Assembly: GCA_022495005.1 (NCBI GenBank)
Contig: JAGYXB010000437.1
Span: 806,001-870,000 of the forward strand
Origin: Rhyacophila brunnea
Lineage: Eukaryota > Arthropoda > Insecta > Trichoptera > Rhyacophilidae
Length of the DNA stretch: 64,000 nt
Reading direction: 5' to 3'
The notes under the pieces were generated by a model, which did not search any database, was not told the origin of the DNA, and saw only the letters and a list, made by a program, of their open reading frames with translations. The translations under genes were made by a program, and so were the position numbers. Below are positions 13,901 through 23,760 of this stretch, in pieces (positions within the stretch are counted from its first letter, which is position 1; every line of letters begins with the position of its first letter).

Positions 13901-16900
13901 GTTAAGCAAACCACAGTTAAGTTATTAACAATGCGCAATATTATAATTTATTGCTACACATAAACAAAATTATAGAAAAATATGTTGGTCTTATAATATG
14001 GGGACCAAAAATCAAAACCGACAGAGTATGTTTTACTCTCGTACCTATATTGATGTGGATAGTATCAAATGTTACAGATGTAAAAATAGAACAAAGGTAC
14101 GTATGGATCGATGTATCATTGTAATTGTGATCGATTGACCAAAGCAGAGCCGGTTTGATTTTATTTGAAATTAACGCGTTTTTAGGTTGATTTCTTATAA
14201 ATATCGTATCTGATTTCAAATTAAAACAAAACTGATTTCATTCCTTGTTAAAGATACATAAAAAAGGGGAACATAACTTTTGCAAACACGAACAGGCGTT
14301 AGATTCAATAAAATGTAATTTTCCTATGCTTGTTTTGTTTTCGAGGCTAGAGAATGTAATGATCTCGAACCTCTTTCAATAATTTATTAAAAAAAAAAAA
14401 ACAATTCCATATCCACGTTAATTAGTACTTACTGATATATCTAAATGTGCTTGTTTGAAAATAAAGTGACGATCCCTCGATTTGAGATTTTGTCCAGTTT
14501 TCTTCAATTACCTGTAAAGTACTATAAACCCTAATATCATTATTATTATTTATAGAATTTTTATAACACTTCAATAGTCCACAGGGTACAATTTCAATAT
14601 CATATGAGTACAACTAAGAAATCCAACAATAATAGGGGGTACATTACTTTATGAGTGAGATTGGTAGATCAAATGTTGAGGGATAGACAAATACGTGTGG
14701 AAGAATATATTATTTTCAATTGTCTTTATCATAATATAGATTTAAGTTTGTCACGCAAGCAAAACGCTTATTCAATATTGGTATTATTTGAAGACAGTCA
14801 GTCGGCTTGTATTTCTTGTATTTTATGGCATGAGAGTTATTAAATAATATACCAAAAACTGGGTTCAAAGCCTTGATTTATGGCGACTGACTTTCCTATT
14901 TCTATATTAATAATATATTTTGTGAGTAATATCATAGACACAAACATGCTACAGAAAATTACCTAAATCTCGCCAGAAATCTCAGATATGTTAAGCCGGT
15001 GATGTTTACAATATACTTACTACGAAGTTCGCCGCAAAAAACGTAGACATTTTTTCTTTGATTCGCTTCTGGAGTCATTCGAACTGGTACGAATCGACCA
15101 ACTACCCAGACGATTCGATTATTATAATGGAATTCCATCATGTAAATATCAGTAAATATTTCTCATATATATATATATATATATATAATATAGGTATAAT
15201 AATATAAACCAATGAAAAAGATATCTGTGTAGTGTTTCCTGAGGCGAAGAAAATTCTACATAGGCGCTGAATAGTCATACGAATAATATATAATAAATAA
15301 TAACAAAGAAAATCTAATATGTTGAGAAAATTTTAATAAAAACACTTTGTGATTATTTATGCTCACTTCATATTATAATCTATGCATAAAGTAAAACTCT
15401 AAGTGTATAAAATCTACGTCAGCATATTGTATAGATAACTTGTCAGTAAAATGAGGGATGTAAAAACATTTCTAGCAAGAGTTGACACTAACGCGGCAAC
15501 CTGAGAGTTCACGCCGATCAGTGGAATGTATCCGTGGATCAGTAGCATGATCATATATTCCATACACTAGGCAGCTATTGACGGTAGTTTATCATATAGA
15601 TGTATTGAAGTATTATAATTGTTATAATACATTAGCCGTCTAAGCTGACAAAACTGTAAAAAACTTATAGTAACAATTAACCGCCTCAATACATTCATCT
15701 GATAAAACTATCGTTGATAGCCGCCGATAGCTACCTTGTATATAGAAAAGACCCACATAGGTGTAAAGTGTCTGAAGCATCATATCTTTTGTGTCACTTA
15801 GTAGAAAAATTGATCTCATACGGTGAGTATGATTTCAGAATAAGATAATGACCATTTCCAATGATGCGATACAATCGTCATAGAAACAGATTTTATTTTT
15901 CTGCTGGTTAAGTGTTAACTACATAATGATTTCTGATATATTAGGAATTGCATTTAAATACCACTACTTCAATATAAATCATTTAAGAAATTTGTTTTAA
16001 ACTATGATTAAATTTATCGTATCGTGCGTGTTTTTAATGCAAATACTTTTAACATCACGGTACTATAATATGTTAATTTTATTGATAGATCGAAACCATC
16101 TTTAATTATTTCACCATTATCAATTACAAATACGAAGGTTAAATGTTTCATTTCTCATAATAGTTTTTGACGCGTTGTTAATTAAAATTATTCATCGATT
16201 CTGACCTGATTGAATTACGCCATCGGTATGAAAGAATTAATTATTAAACTGTTACATTGAACTGTCGCTTGCACTGAATATCTTTATTATGCTATGATAG
16301 TAAAAGAGTGAATTTTTTTAACAATTAATTTATTTTAACACACCTAAATAATAGCAGAATAATTATTTATTATACGTTAAAGACATATTTCTATTACATT
16401 GTTGCATGATGCATTTTTCATTGTTGTATTGTTTAATCAAATTTGTTAATTTTATCGTTATTTTTTTTACAAAAAAATCGTGAATATTCAAAAATGCTAT
16501 TCTATTATTACAATAATAAAAAAAGTTTTAACATAAGAAGGTATTAAAAACAATGTTCTTTGTTTACTCAATAATATTTGAGTTTTTATTTTTTGATCTG
16601 GTTTGGGCTAAAAATTCATTTTTTTAATTTTCAAAAAACTCAAATTGAATGCTTGCAACTCCAACTTATGAGAAAAAGAGTGGGTAAGAGGGTAATCCAT
16701 CCGCTTTCTTTCAATCAAATGTGGCATAGTTTCATTTATTTTATTATCATTAATTTTAGTTACAACGTTTATTATGTGTAAAAATAAATTTATAATAGGA
16801 CTATTGAAACAGATCCACATAATAAATGTGTTAATTACTGTTCTGAAAAGAATTTATTTATTACACTGTACTCAATAAGTTTAAGTCGATAATCCATGCA

Positions 16901-19900
16901 CAAATGTAGATTTATAGTTGTAGTGTTTATTAATTACCTAGATCTACTATCAAACTGTTTTAATATTTTAATAAATATCCATAATATACATTTAACTAAA
17001 CATTTAGGTAAAAATGGGAAAGTATTTTGGTTTTTTTAACTCATTCGCTGCTGACTATATAATAAGTTTTTAATTTGCACCTTTAAAATGCACGTCAATT
17101 ACATCGATGTGCGTCTTCAGCGTCCAAAGTATTAAGAACAGTGCCAAATATTGTAACCAAGGTTAATTGAATCCTCTGTATAATGTGTTTATCAAGAATT
17201 GGTATAATATGCAACAAATATATGATATTTCACCAGCCATGAATTTCAGGTTGACTCTATCTAAATATTTTTACATATACAAATCAATTATAGAAAATTA
17301 TAATTGATGGCATATTATTTGTAGCTAAAATCACGGGTGATATAATTTTATCATTTTCCCTTCAATTTTTTAACTACCCCAATTATATACCAGATTGAGG
17401 AATAATTAATTAAATTTCAGTCATAAATTGAGATTCAAGTTTGAATTCAAATACTATTATATAATGTGGTGTTCATAGATACGAGAGATTTACAATTCTG
17501 GATAACAAAATGGACGATTGAAAATATAACAGTTCCAAAAACAATTTATAATTTTTCTTTATGATAATATAAAGATGAGGTGGGGAATTTAGTTATTATA
17601 TTTATATTATATCTAACATTTCTCAATACTAATAGGTCTTGATAAATAAGATTTACTGTTAAGTTTTTATAGTAACATTGTTTTAACTAAACTGTTTGTA
17701 CACAACCTGATCGCTATCTGGATTGAAACAAACAATCAAATGTGGGCCGAATGCTAATTTCTTTATGAATAAACTTAACAATTTTGTTCTTGTTTATATT
17801 GGATAATATGTCTTTATTGTTTAAAAATATTACAGTCTGAAATTTCAAAACCATGGTGCATGCAAAATTTTAGCCTGGAGCGAATTGAAAAATCAATTAC
17901 AACATTTTTTATTGTTAAGACGTTTCATACAGCAGCTTCCCGTATTGCATCCTTGGTTATCTGCGTACAGAATTTTAAAACCAGTATATAATTTTGAAAT
18001 ATCATATAGGTACCAGCATAATGAAAATTATTAAAAAAATATATATACTGATTGATAAGCATTAAAACAATACAGTTCTATACAACCATATATTGTGTAA
18101 TGTATCTGAATGATATGAGTAGGTTTAATTGAAAGCATAACTCGTTAGTAAAATTTTTATATATCATGTAGGTACCTAACTATTCATAATTTTCCATTGT
18201 CTCAAAGTTTATTGTGAAAAATAGGTGTGCGATGAAACATGTACTTTTGATTAAAATTGATAAATCATCGATAGTGGTATTTGATTCCGTAGTCGAATTA
18301 TTTTCAATAAAATAGTGATTTTTTGCGATTTTTTATGATGACAGATTGTCTTATAATTTCATTGATTTTTCTTAACTGATACGTTACTCATGTGGTTTTT
18401 CTTTTCAATAGCACATATTTATTAATGATAACTGTAGTTTCATTAGTAATATTTTATTCACAATAATAAAGTTTTTTGGCCGTTTGAAATGTCTTTAAAT
18501 AAAAAATAAAATATCTATATTTTTCTGCACCTACAGCATGGCATCAGTTTACTGCTATCGGCGCTGTACGTCTGCGGCGCTGGTGGTATCTCGGTGACCT
18601 TCGGAACAAGCGGAGGTCCAATCATCCCTCCAACACCAGCTCCTCCCACTCAGCCCCCACGCCCGCCATACAGAGTTCCTGCTGCAGTATGGGAAGACCA
18701 GACCGGTGACATCCCGAACCCCAACCCATACAAGTAAGATAATTGTTATTTTGATTCCTTCAATGACGCTTGTAATTTTAGAGAAATTATTTGATATTTT
18801 ACATTTACATCAGTGTTTTAATTAATTGATAGAAAGTATCTAGAAACATTAAAATGATTAGTTATAATTTCAAAATATGTCATGGAATGTTAATTTTATT
18901 ATTATTCATGGTTATGTTTATCGTCATAATTTAGTTTATTAAGTTTTTTTCATATGTAGGTAGGTATATAATAAAAATAATTTTGGATAATTCAAAGTTT
19001 TTTTGTTTTTTTTTATACTTAATAAAAAACGATTTTTTTTAAATATAAATGTAAAAAACATGACATTATTTTTATCTATATCAAAATTTGATTTAAACGA
19101 GCTTAAATATTTTATGCGTATATTAGTTTACAATAATTATAAATGACATGTAACAATAGCTGAGCAGTATTGAATTTAAATAAAATTATAACCGAATTTA
19201 AATAAAAACCATGCAATTACAGTTTTCATAATATATTATATTTAACCACAGTTTTGTTATAAGATAAAATATTTTAACTCATTGGTTTTGATATTTTATA
19301 TTTTTGATATTATACATTATATTAAGTTACCATTCCATGTTTCAATTTATTTACTTCTTTTATTCAACAGGGCACCTACCCCACCGCAGTTGGCACACTA
19401 CTTTCCAACTAAAACACCAGTCCCTTACTCATCGCCTCAACCATCAGTTCAGCCTGCAGTACGTCCACCAGCTCCTCCAACCCGATACACCAACATAAAT
19501 TATTCTCAGATGAAGCTAGCTGCTCAGCCTTCACCAGCATCTACATTATCGCCAGCCAAGTCATTTGTCAACGCATATGCTCAGCCAACTAAACCAGCAC
19601 CAACCCAGAATAGCCAAACAAAACAAGAAACCACCGCCCAAACTGTCCAGAGCCGAGACAACAATAACAACGGAGCTTACAATCATAACAACGATAACAA
19701 TGGCGCTTATCACAACGATAATAACAACAATGGAGCCTATCACCAAGAAAACAACTACCAAAACATCGATAGCAGAAGTCAAAGCAGATTTGTAAGCCAA
19801 GTTCCATCGCTCGGCATCAGATATATTCCAGGATATGGCTACAAATATTTCACTCCTGAACAGGATAAGGATCCAAGAAAATACTACAAGTCTTCCAAAT

Positions 19901-22900
19901 ACGACAGTCATGATAAATATAATGCACTGGAGAGTAATAATATCTTCGATAGCCATCAAAATCAGAATGATATTGATTTGTCTTACGATAAATATGTGTC
20001 TCAGAGAGTCAAAAAGTCACCAACACAGGTTAGTTGATTGTTTATCCCGTGAGAGTATTATCTTGTTTTCGGTATGCCATTAATATATGACGATAATTTC
20101 ATAATATATTTTGTCCGGTAACAGTTATAAAATCATTATTAAACTTTAAATGAAACATGCAAGTACCTAAATATAATATTTATATGAGTAGGTACTGATT
20201 ATTTTTTCTTCTCCATTTTTTTCTTGATAAAATTACATTATACACAGATCAAAATGTCAGTAATAAAATATCTATTAAATGTAAAATAACATTATAATTA
20301 AAATAATACCCAATATTTATTGGTTACGTGTAATTGTACATAAACATTTCACCATAACAGAGTTCGCCGTGAGCTTTCTATTGGAGAAAGTTGACCGTAT
20401 ACAACATTAATTCAATTTTCATAGCCGATTTTGGCAAAATTCATGAATTTCAAGAATGGAATCCTAACCTAACCTACTTTAACCTTACCTAACCTAACAA
20501 ATAATCCAGTTCTATTTTCAAAATTTGTTTACCGATGGCTTCTTGTAAACCGACAGGAACAGTGTTTTATTTAGACATGAATTTTATCTTACGACCCAAA
20601 GAGGTTGGACGGTCTTTAATATACAACTATATATTTCCGATACAATATTTCACGGTGAAGTGTTATACGGCGAACTGCATACGTACAAATTTAAGGATAT
20701 GATATTTATTACCACTTCTTTAATATTAGCCAGAATCAGTTTCGTCTACATCAGATATCTATATTCAAGTAAAAAATATTAGTATGAAATAAATCTGTAT
20801 TATTGTATAATGAATCCAAAAATTGACAAAAACCATTATGGTAATTTATAGAATTAATAAATAAATCTCTTTAAGTATGTCATATAAATACGTGATTAGA
20901 GCAATAGAGATGAGTACTAGAGCAGTTGCAGAACAAATAAGTTACATTATTAATATTTAATAAACGTTGTAAAATGATAAACCAAGAATATAATATTAAA
21001 GGAGCAAGTGAAAGTTTCATTAAAATAACATTAAGGTATATTATGTATAAGATATTATGAAGCAATAATAGTTTATCAATAGTTCAGTGTGCAATCAAAG
21101 CGCGTGCTTTTGATTAAGGAGTTATCCGTATATATTGTGTAATTACCATTAAAATATATCATGAGAAAAACGAGTTTGCTAATTCGTCTTCGATCTTATT
21201 ATGGTTCTACGAACCATCCGTTCGTTATTTTACCTTGAGTATCCACAAGCTAATAAATAATGTATGCAGGTATACACATATGAACATGTTTTTAGAGAAA
21301 TACGCCGATGTACTTATTTGTAAAAGAAAACGAAGAAAATTTCATGTTGCAAATAAAGAAAAGGATAAGTAGTCAATGAAAATAAAGGAATGCATAAATT
21401 GTCCGCAAATGGTGATTGATAATAGTATATATAGGTAAATAATTATTGGGGCTTAAAAAACGTTTGATACCAAGATAGCCATCGACTAATGAGCCAACAT
21501 GTAGAATTTAATGCATGGCTCGCGAATAGCATCTGTAAGAGATCTTGGAATTACATTTGACGGTAAACTGACGTTTAGTGGTCATATAGATACCATTTGT
21601 AAAAAGGCGCTAAAGATGTTGGGCTTTGTCTTGCGTACTTCCCGGGTCTTTTCGGATGTTACGGTATTAAAAATTCTCTATAACTCCTTAGTTAGAAGCA
21701 GACTTGAGAGTGGGTCTATCGTTTGGGCCCCGCATCAGTTGAAGTACGGCCTTATGGTGGAGAGAGTCCAAAAGAAATTTTTACGACTCCTTTACTTTCG
21801 GTTGTATGGATATTATCCGTGGCTCTATCCGACTGATTTTCTCTTAGGGATGCTTACATACTGTAGCTTAAAATTTAGAAGGGATCTTTATTTAGCTACA
21901 TATTTTTTCAGACTTATACGCGGCGTAAATGTGAACTCTGCCATTCTTGGTGGTATTGGCTTGTGTGTCTCTGATAATTACCTTAGGAATCGAGGGCATG
22001 CGTTGTTTGTTCTCCCACGGTGCAGAACTAACCTGCCATTAGTAATGCCAATTGGGAGGGCAGTAACCATGCTTAATGAAATCGCTTCGGATATTGATAT
22101 ATTCCACTTACGTGAGGGTGAATTTAGGTGGACGTTGTTTTATAAGTTTTTAAGATAGGGTTTATCAAAGTTCACTCTGTGTGCTTCCATCTACTTTTAT
22201 TTTGTTACTTATTTAATTTATTTTCTTATTTTATTACTTTTTCTCTGTATTTTTATTTTTTTTTAATTATTAACACTTATTTTATGTCATGTCGTGAACG
22301 CTTTGAATTTATAATTTGTTATGTTCATTATATGTAAAATAAATAAATTTGAAATTTGAAAGTATTCATTTTCGTAAAAAAATGATTTTTTACGATTATT
22401 AACATGGGTATTATTTTTACGCGAGGAATGAACAGATTAATATATTCAAATTTTTAGACCTTTCTATTTTTAATATACTTACAATATATTATATAATATA
22501 TTTATAGACAGTCGATGTAAATGCTTTATGATTTATGCTTAAAATTAATTAAACGTGTCCTAATATTTGGCAAAAAATATTCGCTTCATTAATTAAAGGT
22601 TATTAATTATGATAAACGTTATCAATTCCTTTGAAAAACACAATATGCAAAGATGTAAGCGTAAATAGTGATTAAGTGGATGAGAAAATAATTTTGAATA
22701 TTTGGTTGAAAATTGAATATAGTTTATTGATTTAGCTAAAGTGGTTTTACACATGATTTAGTTGTTTTAATGTTATTGTTAAATAATTAAATAATGTTTA
22801 TTATATTCAGCTGTTTGTGATATCACAGCATTTGATTAAATTGCAGCTGATTCTTATTATAATAATAATATTAGAGAATGATTTACTAATATATTCCGTT

Positions 22901-22989
22901 TTATTTCCTCCCAGGTATATGTTCCCCAGCAGCCGTTCGCCTATCATCAGCAGCAACTCTTCTTTCCGACGCAGTACTTAAGGCAATAG
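1945..22989 (+). CDS. Secreted Pro/Asn/Tyr-rich protein, probable cuticle or extracellular-matrix protein (4 coding exons)
   Basis: The coding exons are 1945-1971, 18537-18733, 19371-20028 and 22915-22989. All three introns are GT-AG, the phases agree, and together they encode 318 residues ending in TAG. Residues 1-9 are basic/polar, and about 11-30 are hydrophobic (ISLLLSALYVCGAGG), which reads as a signal peptide. Residues 36-54 and 76-115 are Pro-rich. Residues 172-198 hold an Asn-rich repeat with GAY recurring at 176, 186 and 196, an exact 10-residue period. Residues 223-250 are Gly/Tyr-rich (IRYIPGYGYKYF), a basic RVKK lies at 287-290, and the tail is Gln/Tyr-rich. No chitin-binding Rebers-Riddiford consensus is visible, so a cuticle or matrix role is inferred from composition and secretion only. 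I do not recognise a named orthologue. The ATG was chosen because the exon has in-frame stops just upstream and the signal peptide needs this exon. Confidence 0.82.
2161..2855. repeat. Left inverted arm of the 2.2-5.4 kb transposon
   Basis: Reverse complement of 4831-5428 with moderate divergence and extra sequence near its outer end. It includes a G-rich tract (about 2733-2760) mirrored by a C-rich tract at about 4925-4960. The 109-codon frame at 2346-2675 lies inside the arm and is not considered a gene. Confidence 0.75.
3060..4830 (-). pseudogene. Transposon-borne PIN/FEN (XPG-like) nuclease-family protein, frameshifted
   Basis: Read on the - strand, pieces of one protein family follow in order. 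They are 'AGHFLYAKSAHLYLQ' (end of the 4425-4979 frame), 'HWSGIWSDMTIQQTLMKTMK', 'GLTQGRGITESVL' and 'SEQHVDMRSSRIDRDNAD' (3995-4438), 'NQFIVVDGGHLLHEVFW' (3742-4017), 'VVFDRYP' (about 3725-3740), 'EEDANVLIVTTDI' and 'GEDIALLVLM' (3347-3610), and 'HAFSGCNTTS' with 'VFNNPDASPNE' (3074-3330). This order matches a large uncharacterised animal family with an XPG/PIN-like nuclease core. Here the usual GCDTTS motif has become GCNTTS, which loses an acidic residue. At least four frame changes (near 4430, 4020, 3740 and 3610) make it a pseudogene. No active transposase can be read. Confidence 0.75.
4831..5428. repeat. Right inverted arm of the 2.2-5.4 kb transposon
   Basis: Mirror of 2161-2855; the join to unique sequence is at GCGATGGAGACT (4831). 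On the - strand it contains the upstream and presumptive start region of the nuclease-family frame (MGPMLQMVRGGEGRG), so the left arm is effectively an inverted duplicate of the element's 5' end. Confidence 0.72.
5429..6729. other. Intronic AT-rich DNA, nothing recognised
   Basis: No frame longer than about 60 codons, no repeat matched elsewhere in the window. Confidence 0.5.
6730..7020. repeat. Inverted (head-to-head) arrangement of the SINE-like tail
   Basis: The left part (TTCATCGAATAATTCACAAG ... CCTAGAAAAAATCTT) is the reverse complement of the SINE-like tail at 1280-1414. The right part (TTTTTCAAAAAAGATTTTTC ... ACATATAC) is the same tail in forward orientation. The two arms are separated by about 100 bp of degenerate sequence where the tRNA-like head would be expected. 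Confidence 0.5.
7085..7290 (+). repeat. Possible tRNA-derived SINE fragment
   Basis: GC-richer than the surroundings. GCATTCGTAAGGC resembles a degenerate box A, and CCAGGTTTGATTTCC (about 7137-7151) a box B. No second copy was seen in the window, so the assignment is weak. Confidence 0.3.
7291..10473. other. Intronic AT-rich DNA with one NRF1-type palindrome
   Basis: No coding frame is supported. At 9703-9714 lies TGCGCATGCGCA (see separate entry). A short GC-richer patch at 8740-8830 is not recognised. Confidence 0.4.
9703..9714. promoter_or_regulatory. Perfect NRF1/Ewg-type palindrome
   Basis: TGCGCATGCGCA matches the consensus YGCGCAYGCGCR bound by NRF-1 (Erect wing in flies), in a GC-poor intron where a chance match is unlikely. 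It is followed by GCGAACATGCCGGAAGAA, a 14-codon frame. It may mark an internal promoter or enhancer in the large intron; function is inference. Confidence 0.35.
10474..10605 (+). repeat. Tandem duplication of a 66-bp unit
   Basis: The unit starting GAACGTTTTTTAAATGTGC (10474-10539) is repeated at 10540-10605 with a few substitutions, and a partial third start (AACGTTGTTAG) follows. There is no coding content. Confidence 0.7.
10606..13169. other. Intronic AT-rich DNA, nothing recognised
   Basis: No supported gene. The 12060-12260 stretch has several CGGTT/AACCG words (TCGGTTTTTTTCG, CTCGGTTTTCGG) and could be a decayed MITE, but no paired ends were found. Confidence 0.4.
13172..13312. repeat. 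Small palindromic (foldback) element
   Basis: CAGTGTCTCTAGAC ... AAATAAATGGGCGCG on the left is mirrored by CGCGTTCATTTATTTATATG ... GTCCAGAGACACCTGAG on the right, around the centre GACACACGTGTGTC (about 13226-13240). Ends and target duplication are unclear. Confidence 0.5.
13313..14958. other. Intronic DNA, nothing firmly recognised
   Basis: 13660-13830 is noticeably more GC-rich (CGACACCGAACAAAGCGAAACG) than its surroundings and may be regulatory or an old repeat. The frames on both strands are short and have no domains. Confidence 0.35.
15030..15141 (-). other. Possible isolated exon or transposon fragment on the - strand
   Basis: A - strand frame reads GRFVPVRMTPEANQRKNVYV followed by FCGELR. 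Its GC content and codon use are unlike the flanks, and it runs into a consensus donor (TTCGTA|GTAAGTAT). I do not recognise the peptide. It could be an exon of an antisense gene or a relic of a mobile element. Confidence 0.2.
15162..15188. repeat. (AT)n microsatellite
   Basis: An uninterrupted AT dinucleotide tract within the large intron. Confidence 0.85.
15189..18536. other. Rest of the first coding intron, nothing recognised
   Basis: Strongly AT-rich, with no supported frame and no repeat matched elsewhere in the window. The acceptor at 18536 ends it. Confidence 0.5.
18537..18733 (+). CDS. Second coding exon: signal-peptide core and Pro-rich segment (residues 10-75)
   Basis: The acceptor TGCACCTACAG ends at 18536 and the donor TACAA|GTAAGAT cuts after 18733, leaving two bases of a Lys codon. 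The 197-bp exon is much more GC-rich than its surroundings, which supports coding. It encodes the hydrophobic core and a run of PP/AP/TP dipeptides ending PNPNPY. Confidence 0.85.
19371..20028 (+). CDS. Third coding exon: Pro-rich, Asn-repeat and Tyr-rich segments (residues 75-294)
   Basis: The acceptor TTATTCAACAG ends at 19370 and the donor ACACAG|GTTAGT cuts after 20028 in phase 0. The exon is open in one frame for 658 bp, whereas the flanking introns have many stops. It holds the three tandem GAY/Asn-rich units and most of the protein. Confidence 0.88.
20362..20680. repeat. Repeat with CCTAA (telomere-like) units in coding intron 3
   Basis: The outer ends carry GTTCGCCGT (about 20362) and its reverse complement ACGGCGAAC (about 20670). 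The middle (20462-20500) is a degenerate CCTAA array followed by AACAAATAATCCAGTT and TTCAAAATTTG. The same array-plus-flank core occurs in the foldback at 62116-62343, so the two belong to one family. Confidence 0.5.
21505..22360 (+). mobile_element. 5'-truncated LINE (non-LTR retrotransposon) with RT C-terminal region
   Basis: An open frame at 21511-22158 (215 codons) reads 'VRDLGITFDGKLTFSGHI', 'SLVRSRLESGSIVWAPH' and 'RVQKKFLRLLYFRLYGY', the region after the reverse transcriptase catalytic core in many insect LINEs of the jockey/I/R1 type. A 3' tail with GTCATGTCGTGAACG and terminal AAATAAATAAATTTGAAATT follows to 22360. A second copy of the same 3' end lies at 41143-41475. The frame is intact, which suggests a fairly recent insertion. 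It lies in coding intron 3 in the same orientation as the host gene. Confidence 0.8.
22915..22989 (+). CDS. Last coding exon: Gln/Tyr-rich C-terminus (residues 295-318)
   Basis: The acceptor TTATTTCCTCCCAG ends at 22914. The exon reads in frame as VYVPQQPFAYHQQQLFFPTQ followed by YLRQ and a TAG at 22987-22989. The composition continues that of the previous exon, which argues against a chance join. Confidence 0.82.
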   Translation, partial: VYVPQQPFAYHQQQLFFPTQYLRQ

Positions 22990-23760
22990 TGCTATAAACT
23001 ATTAACGTACTCACTTGCCATCTAAGATATTTAAAAAAAAACCTTTGCCTTATTAGTAAAAACAAATACGGGGACGTGAAACAATCGAATATTTTTAAAA
23101 TTATTACAGTACCTAGTAAACATGGGAACGCAAAGCGAATAATTATAATTTAAAAAAACCTTATTAAATCAAACTATCATACCGTATATCCGGCATAGTT
23201 TTGTGTACAAACAATACATGTCAAATGATACACTTGACCAATTTTCTCACGTTTAAAAAATAAAGGAAAATATTTTAACATTTTATAACCTTTAAAGTAA
23301 GAAGAATAAATTATGACATACTGAACGCAAACAATTTTTATATTATTATTATTATGCGGTTTGTGGAAATAGAAAAACATGTTTTAATAAATACTTAATA
23401 ATACACTACCTTAGAAAAATTATGTTTGTAATTTCAACGAATTTAATAAGAGGTAAACGTACTACTATTGTACTATATTTTGATAATGTTATTTATTCAA
23501 TAATTAGTAATCGATTGTTTATAATAGTGTTTTTGCTGTTTTATAATAAAGCAGAGTGTTTAATTTAATTTACATCTTTTGTACATACTTAATGTTTATC
23601 TTTTTCAATTAAAAAAATAATAAATTAATTAATTGCAGAAAATATGAAAATCGAAAGTGGCTTTCATTAAGGTCACAAAAACGCTTACAGCAAGTCATAT
23701 TAAATGTGCTATACAATTTTTAATTTATGTACCGAATAAAGTTAGTATTTATTGAAATAT
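22990..23760 (+). other. 3' untranslated region with candidate polyadenylation signals
   Basis: AT-rich sequence with no open frame follows the stop. Canonical AATAAA hexamers lie at 23545-23550 and 23735-23740 on the + strand. Either could define the transcript end, and which is used cannot be told from sequence. Confidence 0.4.

Noticed and set aside
19561..19959. 132-codon - strand frame opposite exon 3
   Set aside because: Antisense shadow of the Asn-rich repeat (Val/Ile runs mirror AAC/AAT codons).
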